Shown: positions 23,656 through 34,962 of the stretch, piece by piece
Layout of the letters: each line of letters starts with the position of its first letter
Position numbering within the stretch: the stretch's first letter is position 1
DNA from: Bipolaris cookei
Lineage: Eukaryota; Ascomycota; Dothideomycetes; Pleosporales; Pleosporaceae
Assembly: GCA_002286855.1 (NCBI GenBank)
Contig: NRSV01000010.1
Coordinates: forward strand, 124,001-188,000
Length of the DNA stretch: 64,000 bases
Reading direction: 5' to 3'
Notes under the pieces: model-generated
The model's input: the letters and a program-made list of their open reading frames with translations, nothing else
What the model was told of the DNA's origin: nothing
Database searches by the model: none
Position numbers and translations under genes: made by a program

Positions 23656-25470
23656 ACCATCACTACTCAATAAGGCACTCGAAGCGAACTCCACGAAAAT
23701 GTGACATAATGTATTTAGGTGTTGTTCTAGCATACCAGTCAATCCCTCCGTACGTCGGCTTCCGTCGTTTCTGGGATGCTAAGCACTCACTTACTGGTAG
23801 GGACGTAACCAACGTAAAAAAAAATGACAATACAAGGTAATCTTCTCGCAAAAGTAAATACCGCAGACGCAAGTGCACAAAGTCACTCACGAATGACAGC
23901 AGTTGACGTAGTTTATTTCCATACTTCCATAATGTTTTCTGCTTATCTTTTCAGTGTCCACTCACAGTCTCAAAAAGCACATGTTTGATACAAACAAAAG
24001 GATGGCAAGTGACAATCAGCAGGTATCTATGTATACGAATAGCCGTTTGAATAAACAGAGCCATTGGAACTTGCTCCAAAGTACTTTATATCATTCATAA
24101 AAGAGCACAATACGCCTAGGCAAATTCGCAAATACACGACTTATGTTGAGAATATATGGGTTCAGTCCAGGGTGGAAGGTTCTTGGAGGTCACATGATAT
24201 CCCGTTGTGGCAGGCACTGTCCAGTTGGTCATAGCTCCAACCACAACAGTGTGAGAATAGCAGATAGATACACGACAGTCAAGACAATACGTTGTAGCCA
24301 CCCTACCTTGTCCCTCCTCCTACTCTGTTATCTATGGTAGTCATACTACTAGAGGGACCTTGTTTCAACAACCTACCCAATTGAACCCCAACCCCAACCC
24401 CCCACCACCACCAAAAAAAAGAATCATCAACAAACAACCAAGAAAAAGAGATTGCCTCCGTAGTAACGATCAAGTAGATACAATGATATTTAATCTCTTA
24501 CCACGTCCATCTTTATACAGTGGAAGAAGCTGCGATGACTATCAAAATCCCATCACTCCACCCTTACACCAAACCACCAACTGCTTCCCCAGAGCCCCTA
24601 TAAGCCCAAGTCCGCCACAGTCACCAACCTAGACATATCTATATCATACACCTCAGTTCTGCTAACTCAGTCTTCGTACCGTTCCGTATTTCTTGTTTGC
24701 CCGTTGGTTTATCAAGTCTGTGCATAGACTCACACGATATTCTTTCAAACGACATTCTTCTCCCAAGAGATTAGTGATGGAACTAAATATTACCCGAGGG
24801 TATATATTATCAGCATACAATTCGCTTTAAAGATTATTACATAAGACTATGGAGAGCTGAGGGGCCGAGAGGGAGGAAAGGGGGGGGGGGGGAAACCGTG
24901 TATCGTTATTGCCACGGGTATTTGTAAAGTCCTCGTTTTTTCTTTTCTCCGTGGAAAATGCTAGGATAAAGATATGTAAAGAGAGTGTAGTACGGAGAAT
25001 CGACTATATGATGTGGACATAAGAAAGGAAGCGGTGAGTTGGATATGTGTGTTTTTTTTCACTTGAGTGACATATCCCTGATTATAAATATTTCCCAACA
25101 ACAGAAAAAACGAAATTTGCTCATACACCAAGACACTGTATCTGGCAAATAAATAACAAGCGTATACATTAATTCACTAATCACTCACACCACACAAGCA
25201 CAGAAAAAAAATCATTGCAAGACATTTGTAGGGTGGATATAAAGCGCAGCACACACTATCCGTATGCACTGAAAGTAAGAATCGAAACATATAAAAGAAA
25301 AACAGTTTTTAAATGATGAGCAACTTCATCAAGTCCAGCAGTAGCAGTAGCATCCAGTCTCCGTTCTCAACACAAAAAAAGGCTAACAAGACCCCCTGTA
25401 GCTCCTTCCCCCCCCCCCCCCAAGAAACCCTATGGTTTCAAAACTCTCGTAACGAACTTCCCCATTTTAC
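23656..25470. other. AT-rich intergenic region
   Basis: About 1.8 kb of AT-rich sequence with homopolymers, including a run of 13 G at 24880-24892 and a C run near 25411-25423. No recognisable gene is present. The right end is the 3' flank of the Asn-rich protein gene. Confidence 0.5.
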
Positions 25471-26189
25471 TTACAACCTCAAACCCCTACGCATGGAACG
25501 CTTCGCAGCAGCAACATCCTCAGGGCCACCATCAGGATTGGTAACCGCGCCGGGGAATCCAATAAGCTCGTTGAACTGATCAGCAAGGGCCTTGTTGCGG
25601 GTTCCGCCCTTGACAGCAGCGGCAGCGCTCTCGCACTTGGCGACAGCGGCGTCGTTGGCCTCGCAGACGTTGGTGAGCTGGTTGCACAGCGCGTTGGTGA
25701 TGATGTCGGGGTTGAGGGCTTCGCCCTGGCCTCCGCGCGCAAGGGGGTCCGCGATTTGGAAGGTGAATTCGTCGGCTGGGCGCCCGTTCTCCCCGCCTTG
25801 GAAGGTGATGGTTGGGGTGCAGAGTCCAAAGTCTGCGCCGCCGGCTGCGGCTCCCGCTCCAGCACCGGCATTGGCGTTGTTGTTGTTTGCGGCGTCTTGC
25901 TGGTTGTTGTTGTTGTTGTTGTTGTTGTTCTGGTTGCCAGCGTTGGCGTTGTTCTGGTTACCGGCGTTGGCGTTGCTCTGGTTGCCGGCATTGGCGTTGT
26001 TCTGCTGGTTGTCGTTGTTTTTATCTTCTACAGCGTCCTCGTTGGCGGCATCGTTGTTGTTGTTCTGGTTGCCGGCGTTGGCGTTGTTGACAGCGTTTCC
26101 GTTACCAGCAGCGTTGCTGTCGCAAGACGTGGCGTTGTTGCCAGTAGCAGCTTGGTTTCCGACAGAAGCTTGGTTGTCAGCGGCAGCGT

Positions 26190-26221
<32 letters not shown>

Positions 26222-26880
26222 CTAGCATTGTTTGCGGCGTTTCCATTACCAGCAGCTGCGTTGTTGTTTCCAGCAGCTGCAGCACCTCCTGCAGCGGCGC
26301 CACCCGCACCACCAGCAGAAGCCTGGCTCACAACCAAGTTGCCAAGTCCAGCCTGATCCATGAGATCAAACACACTCAGTCCATCAGAGGCAAGGGGATT
26401 AGCAGCAGAGCTCTTGCTGAGAGCGGCGGCATCGCCATTGACATCCACAGCAGGGTCAATGAGAGGAGTGATACCACGGAGTTCAGGTGTAACAGGAAGT
26501 GAGGCATCACCACAGACGTTCTGAGCATTGCCGTTGGCGAAAGGGTTGGTGTTCTTCTCTGCTGTTACCATGCCAATAGCGGCAGCGAGGGCATCAGCAC
26601 CACCACCGAGCTCAGTGAAGATTTGGTCAGCGCGAACGAGCTGGCTGACTGTTAATACAATGCTATAAAAGAAACCATTGAAAAATAGTCATGTACGCAC
26701 CTTGTCGCAAGAGTTCGCTGCACCAAGCAAGTCAGAAATAGCAGCTCCCGCAATGGTAGCAGCAGCGCCACTTGCACCACCCTGAACAGAGCTGATGGCA
26801 GCAATAGGAACTTGCTCCTGTCCGAAGCGAGCCTCGACGTAGGCAATGACAGCCGCGATGATGAAAACCTTGGAGACCAT
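25471..26880 (-). CDS. Secreted Asn/Ala-rich low-complexity protein
   Basis: Two exons on the minus strand, 26880-26701 and 26640-25471, encode about 449 residues. The N terminus MVSKVFIIAAVIAYVEA looks like a signal peptide. An Ala/Gly-rich region and a conserved ELRGITPLIDPAVD follow. Next comes a long Asn/Ala/Gly region, about residues 180-330, with runs of Asn and several tandem copies of NANAGNQ. The C-terminal part is a globular domain with ADFGLCTPTITFQGG, EFTFQIADPLARGGQGEALN and cysteines in ALCNQLTNVCEANDAAVAKC. That last domain resembles a C-terminal module I associate with fungal secreted proteins of unknown function. The 60-base intron is placed at GTGCGT...GCCAG to keep frame; an alternative GTACAT donor with an ACAG acceptor also fits. 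A Lys-Arg near the end could be a Kex2 site. Role unknown. Confidence 0.78.
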
Positions 26881-28079
26881 ATTGGATGATTTACAGGCGT
26901 ATTTTCCAAAAAGGGTAATGGTGTAAGGGTACAAAGTTAAACTTTATCGGTCGTAATACGGTAAACTGGGGGTTATGAAGGACAAACAACGAGAGAGCTA
27001 GCTCTTGATTGGGTGTTGTTAAAAAAGTTAAAATAAATGCCAACCTGGGCGAATGAATGTAAAAAAGTGCTGAGAAAGCGAAGGGAAAGATTGCTGGATG
27101 CTACTGTTGACTTGATGATGTCGAAGTTGCTGACCTTCAATACAGGGCGAACGTTACAACAACTTATATACTACGTCGGTCAACCATATGTGCGCAACGT
27201 TGTTCTCCACTCTTTCCCAAGACATTGTTCTTTAGCCGCCATGACAAGTGATGCCTCTAGGATCATACACACGTCTCATCCATGCGTCTAGATCCATGTG
27301 GTGTCTGCCATCATCACCTAGAACAGACCGGAGCGTGCGAAAACGTGATGAAAGAATGATCGAGGGGTGTTCCTGCCAAGGCGTCATGCATTCTTTAGGC
27401 ATGATGGGACGTATGATTGCCGGGCTGCGACCCTTGGTAAGCCTTGATGTCCGTCTCCTTAAGGCTTCTTTGCGGGGCCAACGTCTCGAAGCATCGATGT
27501 TGCCGGGTGCCTGAAGTAGGGTTGTGACGGCCTCAGTCGCGGTAGGGTTTCATGTGACCTTGCGACACCGCGCTGTACCAATAGCCACCGGCAAAGGCAC
27601 CCTCTGACAGCGGCGATCACGAATACATGACATTTTGGAGCTTGACTGTGAACCATAGAAAAAACAAATTTCGCAATGCACAACAAAACAGTTTCTGAAT
27701 GCATGAATACAAACGCAATGCAAGGGAGTAGGCGGCAATGATGTCAGGATGCTGGTATTAAGAAAGAAGATGCGGCCTTGCAGGGGCGCTGAACGGAACC
27801 AAAACATTACTGGTATACCCAACAGTACTGAAAACATGTGCAGAAGTCAAGACGCGAGTCGAGTACATACTATGTTCATGGTACCTGATGTTAAGCGAAT
27901 TCCAAGGGGGCCAGGGGTAGTGAGTAAGCCGCGCGCATGGCCTCGGACTGCACTGTGCCGGTGTACCCTTGCGCGTTCGACGGTCGATATTGGCAACCTG
28001 GCGGTGGTATACAAAGTCCGTATCATTCGGCTCTACGGCCCGAGGTTGCAGTGTCTACAGCGCCATCACCATGCATTCA
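26881..28079. other. Intergenic region
   Basis: About 1.2 kb between the start of the Asn-rich gene and the 3' end of the mS38 gene. No recognisable gene is seen. The left part is the presumed promoter of the Asn-rich gene. Confidence 0.5.
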
Positions 28080-29061
28080 CTATGTCCTATCCAACTTCCT
28101 CCGCAACAGCCTCGTCCTCTTCATGAGCTTCTTGTACTTGTGCTTCTTCATCTTGAGCTTCCTTTGCCTCTTTACACTAATCAGATACATTCCATGTCTT
28201 CGCTTTGCAACGTGTTGCCGGAAGCTTCTTGGTTTGCTCTCTTCTGAAGGTAACGTGACTTCAGTTATACGCTGATTAATGCTAGCTGAAAGACCCTCAG
28301 CCGAGTATGAATCAGTCTCAGGTTCCGTTGCCAGGGGGTCGTACGGCTCGGGTGGCGCTGGCGGCTGAAAGGGAACGAGACGAGCTGCCCAACTCTCTAC
28401 GCTGTGTTGTGTTGGTTGAACATCAAGGTGATATACCTGCTGCTCTGACTGTGTCGCATCGGCTCGTTGCTCCTCCTGCGCATCAATCTCGGCATGCATG
28501 CGCTCGAGGAATCCGCTGAGTACGTTCTTGGTTGCCTCTATCCTCTCGACCTGACTAGCTCGGTTTACGTCGAAGAAGGCGTCAAATTCGGTGGTTGAGG
28601 TCAAGTTGGGGAACGCTCGCGAAATAGAAATGGGGCGGTGGAGACCAAAGAAAGCCGATAACTTAACATCTATATCAAATCAGTATATACATGGGGGGTA
28701 TTAGTATTTTCTGCATCTCACCATCTTCCCGGAGGTGGTTGGTCGGCGGCACAAAAGGCACATTGTTGCCCAAGGTTGCTGTCGATGGCTGTTTCAGCTT
28801 CTTCTGCCCCTTGGTCTTCTGTCCTGCACCCTGAAGTTCTGCTGTAGCATTCTGATCTAACTCGGCGTGCTTCTTCTTATTGTTTGCGGGGGTCGAGGGC
28901 TTAGATGACGAGTAGCGGCGCTGGTGACTCGGCCGGAAAGGTTGTTGCGGTGCACTGCTTGTGCTCAGCGCAGAGCGGGCGCATGCATTCAGCGCGGAAA
29001 AAGGGGCAGAAGAGAAGGTGTTTGCAGAGCGAGCGACTCTGCCAACGGCTGGCGAGAACAT
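28080..29061 (-). CDS. COX24: Mitochondrial small-subunit ribosomal protein mS38 (Cox24/AURKAIP1 family)
   Basis: Two exons (29061-28722 and 28669-28080) encode 309 residues. The start is the first ATG in frame after a TAG. It opens MFSPAVGRVARSANTFSS, an Arg/Ser/Ala-rich and acid-poor mitochondrial presequence. The middle is Gln/Pro-rich and variable. The C terminus holds the defining block SVKRQRKLKMKKHKYKK followed by a basic LMKRTRLLRRKL helix, typical of mS38/Cox24, which binds mitoribosomal small-subunit rRNA and is needed for COX1 and other mitochondrial translation. The intron donor at 28721 joins GAAGATG to ATGTTAAG in frame, with an ACTAAT branch site. The TTG-initiated upstream extension seen in the same frame is not used in this model. 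Confidence 0.88.
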
Positions 29062-30754
29062 GGCCAGTCGGGTAGAGGGGGCAGGTATGACGGTGTTGTT
29101 GATGAGGCTCAAGGCGGCGGCCGGCTATCAGGACTTGCTGCAGGCTGCACCGCTCCGATGTTTCCCCGAATGGCACTAGCACATGTCACGAGGGCACATC
29201 ATCGGAACTGCGATACCGACTCGGAACAGGCATACGTCGCACATATGATTAAGGAACGCATGCGCACACATCCTATTCAACGTGAATAGACGAGACATTA
29301 CTTGGTTCCCTTAGTAGTGTTTCCCCCAATTTTCACTACGAATGGCTGGGTTTGCCCCGCTGCACGCCCTTCCGAGATACCATAGTGGAGACCAGATAAG
29401 GACTAGAGGCGCAATATTACAATAAAACTTATAGAGTAGAATCACCATTTGCACATGAACTACTCCACTTCCCATACAAATCATTGCTATACCTAGGGGC
29501 AATGGCTCTTTCTCCACAAACACAGCCATAAAACTCGTTTGATCCTCCTAGCACTCCACTTTACGTTGTTCCAACTATATCATAGCCCTTGTATAGCTGC
29601 CAACCCCGTCAAAACTTGACAGGCGCCAGAAACGTCGCATACGTTCATACGATCCATCGGTCTCCAACCACTCGAGCTCCAGGCTCACGTCAACGCTTCA
29701 AAGTATGTAACTGGTGCTCGGGTCGTGCCGTTTTGCCGCTTGCTTGCATGATGTAACTAGCTTACCGAACCACGCCGCAAAGACGGGCAGACATAGGAGG
29801 ACCTCCGCGGGCCTAGCTTTAGTTCAACATACTTACAAGGGGACTTTGACGGGTAAATACAACATGCACGGACTTTGTCAGTGAAGAACAAAGTAGTGAG
29901 ACACTAGCAGTTAGATCCTGTACGAATTGGGATTGATTGTTCCAGTTTGATGTTGTATTGGGAGAGGCTGGGGAGCTGGTGGGGGCCGGTTATTTTGCAG
30001 GCTTTTTTTGATAGAGACGTTGAGCAATGTATTCATAAAGTGCATTTTACTAGTATTTGAAGGTGCGTGTGTAGGTAAGTGAGTAGGTAATGCTCAGACA
30101 TGCAGCTGTGACCGCAAAACAGGCTAGCTCGTCTTTGGCTGCAGACCAAAGCGAGGTTAGCAACTGTCTCTTAGGCCCCCCAATCTAATCCTTGTGTCAA
30201 TCTGTATAGATTCACGCTTTTGGGAAGCTTTTCGCTTCGCTCTGGCAAAACAGAAAAAGTAGCACAAAACCACTTAACTAGACGCTGATGCATGCAAGAA
30301 AGATTGTGTGCCGGAGAGTTCAGTCTGGGACAAAAAGAAATTATTTCTGTGTGACGCTCCTCCAATTATCCGCTCACGGACCGGTGGGGTATACGCTTTG
30401 TACCCGGAATCTGCATGCTGTTCAAGTCTACAGATGCTGATCCACTTGCTCGCTAACTAACAATACCCAAGGGATTATATCGTAAAATTGTCGTACAGTG
30501 GTGGAAGACGAATAGAAAATAGGGTAAGATATAGGGGTATAAAAAGAAAGGAGCCGTGGATATCGTTCTCTTGGAACCCACTAAAAAGCCTGTCTGTGGT
30601 CCGGTCCTGCTCTTTGTGACCCTCCTAGGTAGGGCGGGTCGATTAGTGGCGGACGTACATGCACTGTAACTCTCGCTCCAGCGCGTGTACAGTCTGCAGG
30701 GGTAGTGTAAACGGCCGTCCAGGCCGCCTTGCGTGTGGCGACCAATTGTGATTA
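29062..30754. other. Intergenic region
   Basis: About 1.7 kb between the 5' end of the mS38 gene and the 3' end of the G-alpha gene. I see no recognisable coding sequence, repeat or RNA gene. Confidence 0.5.
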
Positions 30755-32028
30755 TTATAGTATCAGGGCGTTGAGATTGCGCTGGACAATCATGTCTTGT
30801 ACCGATGCCATTGTGATCTTGAGCAAGTTGGTGTCGGTCGCGTTTGTGTAGTGGACGTAGACTTCCTTCTTTGGCTGGCGAACGAGATTGCGAAATTTAT
30901 TGGCGAAGAATTCTTTGCCGGCCTCAAAGTCTGTGGGACCGCCGGTATAGTCAGGGAACGTCTTGTTGATTGGGCTCATGCCTCCAGCTATTTTTTCAGC
31001 GAACAAATCGATCTTGTTCAGAAAGAGGATGAGAGCAGTCTTTTCAAAATATTTGGAGTTTGATATGGACTCGAAAAGCATCAAAGCCTCGTGCATTTGG
31101 TTCTAGCATATGTTAGTAGGGTCCATTGGTGGACGAATACCACGACTTACCCCATTTCTGTCTTCTACTAGCACATGGTCATAACCACTGATGGCGACCA
31201 GGAAAAGCACCACCTGGACGTTGTCGAAGACGTGAATCCACTTTTTGCGCTCTGATCGTTGACCACCAACATCGACCATTTTGTATGTGAGGTTGCCGAG
31301 TTCAAAGATGGTTTCGGAGATACCGGTGGTTCGTAAGCGCGTGCGCAGAATGTCTTGGTCTGTGGGGAGGAAATCTTTTTGGAACAGGCGGTCGATGTCC
31401 TGGAAGAAGCTAATGGGTTGTCAGTGCTGGGCTTCGCAAGTGGTGCAGATGACTTACTAGTTCAAGTTGTCGTGCAGCGCATACTGATTGCCCTTGAGTA
31501 TGGTGAGCTGCACACCCTTGTCTGCCCATAGGCAGTTGAAAGCCGTGAGAAACTCCTCAGGCATGGGCTCTTCGGTGCCAATGTCTGGCGCAGCGTTAAC
31601 CATTTCAGAGTAGCGCTATGGTTGGTTAGAAACACGTAGGTCAAGGGTGCGCGTGCGGACACGTACAATGTTGTCTTCATCCTCAAAGTCGGTATCGTCC
31701 TCTTGCATGGCCTGGAAGATTGTCTGGAAGGCCGAAACGAGGTTGTTGAAGATGGTGGCGCGCCAGGTTTTGCGCTCCATGCCCTGGAAACCGCCAGCAT
31801 TGATGATTCGCATCTGCTTGAGCACCGTTGACTTGCCGCTCTCGCCGGCACCTGCATGCTGATCTCAATCGAAGTGGACTTGTGGTTGGCGGGGACATGC
31901 ATACCGAGCAGCAACAGCTTGACCTCGCGCTCCGCCCGCTTCTTGTCGGTGCGGAGCGACTTTTCTATTTCGGCATTTTTCTTGATAGACTCCGGGTCAG
32001 CAGTCGAGGGTTTCCGTCCAAAGCACAT
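30755..32028 (-). CDS. Heterotrimeric G-protein alpha subunit (fungal group II-like)
   Basis: Five exons (32028-31905, 31851-31667, 31615-31458, 31409-31151, 31102-30755) encode 357 residues. All GTPase boxes are present: GAGESGKST (P-loop, residues 42-50), RTRLRTTGI with the arginine finger and switch I Thr, DVGGQRSERKKW (switch II), FLNKIDLF and TNATDT. The protein transduces signals from membrane receptors to cAMP or MAPK pathways. I start it at MCFGRKPS, as in fungal gna-2/MagC-type subunits; an ATG five codons upstream (32043) is possible. There is no Gly at position 2, so no N-myristoylation, though Cys2 could be palmitoylated. The C terminus NLNALIL lacks the Cys four from the end that pertussis toxin modifies. 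These traits suggest group II rather than I or III. Confidence 0.92.
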
Positions 32029-33325
32029 GATTGCTGGTGCCATGTAATGTGGACGGGGGGAGGTGAGGTTGTTTTGTCGGGGGCAGTTGTGATGGAGCGG
32101 AATAAAGGCGCAACCGATGATGCACAGACAAGCACACGGCAGTGGGCTGACAGGCAGATGCCTACTCTACTAGGGCGTCAGTTGAGGCCTTGGACGGCCG
32201 TGACTAGCATGATACAATGACAGAGTGCCGGCGCTACCGTTGGTGGAGGGGGTGCACTGGGGAACCCAAGGTGAAATGGTAAAAAGGGCTAGCGAGCAAG
32301 GCGAGGGCAGTGCGCAACGAGGGACGAACCAAACGACGACGGGGTGCGGCGACGACGGCGGCGGCGGCGGCGGCGATGGTGATGATGAAGAAACAGACGA
32401 AGAAGCAACGAGGCAGTGCCGATGGACAGGACGAATTACAAAAGAAGCGGCATGCAATTTGCCATCGAGGCACTAGGGAGAGGAGCTGGGCAGACTGGCA
32501 CGAGATAGGCCTGGGCTGTCTGAGAAATAACGAACGTGTTGCCGAAGAATCCCTGATCTTCGCCGTTCGTGTTGACGGTCCTTGCTCGTCTTGCAGCGGC
32601 GACGGTGGGCCGGGGGACAGGGCTGTGCTAAGTATGTTCACCCGCACATGTTCTTTTGCGACGTGGGCAGTCAAGGGCAGTCAAGGGAGTCAAGGAAGTC
32701 AAGGGCAAGCCAAGGGCAGGTCAAGCGTGCACGGCGTGGCCAGTCGGCCGGCACGTTGATGCTGCTTGGGGGAGCGATCGGCGGCGGTAGCAGTAATGGG
32801 AACAGCGAGCGTGCAATCATCGACCTGTTCGCGCAAGACACGGGAAGCTGGCGCGGCGATCGATTTCGGCTGCGGCGCCCAGCAATGCAGGCCCAGCGTG
32901 GCGGACTCGCACGCTTGCGCTCGTCTGTCGGCCATTGTGAAGTGCATTGCATTGAGCCTTGGCCTGGAAAAGAAGTGAAGGAAAAAAAAAGGTCGCCAGC
33001 CTCTGCATCGGGGATGCAGGCCAAGGCAAGCGGGCGAATCAGCGCACGCGACGGGCTCGTCGGTGCGGGTTGGGGAAGAGGATGCGGCCGCCTCGACGTT
33101 TCACTGCCAGTAGCAGTCCCACCAGCGAAGGCGCCGCTCCAATGCTGAATGCCGCCAGCCCATGCCAGCCCATGTTGGCACACACAACATGGCCTGCCGA
33201 CCAAGCCGCGTGTCCCGGGCAGTGCGCGCGCTTTGCTTCAGGCGTTGCGGTCGACTGCGTGTGTACTGCACGTGTCGCATATGTAGTATACTGTAGTATG
33301 TACAAGGACGGCATGCTAAGACTTA

Positions 33326-33366
33326 CTGGCTGGGTGGCTGGGTGGCTGGGTGGCTGGCTGGGTGGC
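33326..33366. repeat. (GGCTGGGT)n tandem repeat
   Basis: Imperfect tandem copies of an 8-base unit with some 4-base GGCT slips, about 41 bases in all. Confidence 0.85.
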
Positions 33367-33780
33367 GCATCCAGCCTACAGAAAGGCCACAAACACACGA
33401 CGGCCCTATCCGCAACCCTACTCTCCGAAAGTGGACCCGCGGCAACCAGATGCTTGTCCACTCCTCCGCCGCTGTATTCCCATGCCCACCTTATTGCCTG
33501 CTTTTAGAGCAATGAGAACATGCCTCTCCTGAGCCGACCCGAGGGCTGCTCTCTCCAGTCCCCACCCGCTACACTGCTTCCCATATCCTCTTGCCTACAC
33601 GCCTACATCCTAACATGCTTTCTTTGCACACTTGCATGTGTACTTGTGTACTTACAGACGCCCAGCATGTCATCGAGGGTCCATCCCCTCTTGCATCCGC
33701 CCCATGCTGCGGGTAACGTGGACAGGTTCACCCGTGCCCGCCCGCCCCCCCATTCCACAGTAGATGCCTGCAGATAACCC

Positions 33781-33812
33781 GCTGCCACTGCCACTGCCAC
33801 TGCCACTGCCAC
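33781..33812. repeat. (CTGCCA)n hexanucleotide repeat
   Basis: Five near-perfect copies of CTGCCA. Confidence 0.85.
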
Positions 33813-34298
33813 ACTTCCCACCACCACTCGCCTGCCCCTTTCACGTCAGCCTGCACATTCAATTTGCTCTGCCAAACGTCACACGGCGCGCTGCGCTGGG
33901 CCGTCGTTCGCTTGGGACCACCGGCTTGTCTTGCCACGATCGGGAGGCTACATGGTGCGCGACTAAGTCCCACCTCGGCACACTCCCTATCGAGACACAA
34001 GTGTCCTGTCGACCCTCCTGTCACGACTGACATGCCGAGATTACAGCGACACAATTTAACGCTGCCGAATGGGAATCCCACCCGTCTTCCTCGTTTGACA
34101 CACAGCGCCCATGTCACCTACTGCCTACTCGCTTGCTTTTTCTCCGCGCCTCTCCCTCGCTTCCCCACCCGTCACAACCACCATGTTTGTTTCTGGAAAA
34201 GACATTCAGCCCCTCAATATTATCTTGACTCAGATCTGTTGCTTTTTGTCCCTCTAGCTGGATTCGTCTACGCTGCTGAGCACCCATGTGGAGATTAG

Positions 34299-34301
<3 letters not shown>

Positions 34302-34356
<55 letters not shown>
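34302..34356. repeat. (GT)n microsatellite, about 27 units
   Basis: An uninterrupted GT dinucleotide run about 600 bases upstream of the coiled-coil gene. Confidence 0.97.
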
Positions 34357-34358
<2 letters not shown>

Positions 34359-34962
34359 AACCTGCATTTGCCAAATGCATACCTACTTATATGTGTTTCC
34401 ATTTATTGTGTATTGTTACCTCTCGTGTCTTGGCTCAAAGTTGGCACTCCTGACAGTCCTTGGCATGACTGATAGAGCAATCATGATGCTCATAGATCTT
34501 CCAAGTATGCAACATATCTACTGCTCTAGCTCATTTTTAAGCCTCTGGCAGTCCTCACAGAACTTACTGTGCACTGGCATATACGCACGTGGCCCTCGTT
34601 CAATCCCAGTCCCTGGGCTTCTCCTCGTATCTCCAGTGATTCTTGTGCCTTTACATCTCGTGCCTTGATATATCTTATGTAGTGCATCCATCCTCTTATA
34701 GCTAGAGATATTACTAATAATACACTTCCGAGCTATACTTTGGGTCTACACTATCTACGTGCCAGCCATCTTGTTATCTTACTTTTGGCACGCTCTGCAG
34801 CTGTTGCAAGCTGAGGCCAACCCACACTTTCCACTTTGCTAATCATGTGACACTTTGTGCCTTCTCTGACCATATACCTATTGACTACGAGAGACTTCGT
34901 TCTGCTACAGTCACTTTGATATCCTCACCAGTGGGCGAGAGCCGCTCTTGCCAGTACTCACC

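Larger units (their letters stand above)
32029..34962. other. Long intergenic region upstream of the G-alpha gene
   Basis: About 2.9 kb without recognisable genes. It has GGC/GAT-rich low complexity near 32350-32400, repeats of GTCAAGGG near 32670-32715, and the GGCTGGGT, CTGCCA and GT repeats listed separately. ORFs on both strands overlap and have no family motifs. Part is the G-alpha promoter, and the right end is the leader of the coiled-coil gene. Confidence 0.45.

Noticed and set aside
25592..26502. Long plus-strand ORFs of 248-254 codons
   Set aside because: They are antisense shadows of the Asn-rich protein; their Leu/Val repeats come from the complementary GTT/GCC codons.
32234..33204. 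Several ORFs of 140-190 codons on both strands upstream of the G-alpha gene
   Set aside because: They overlap each other in low-complexity GC-rich sequence and show no conserved motif.
34114..34380. Minus ORF with a poly His-Thr run
   Set aside because: It is only the translation of the GT microsatellite.
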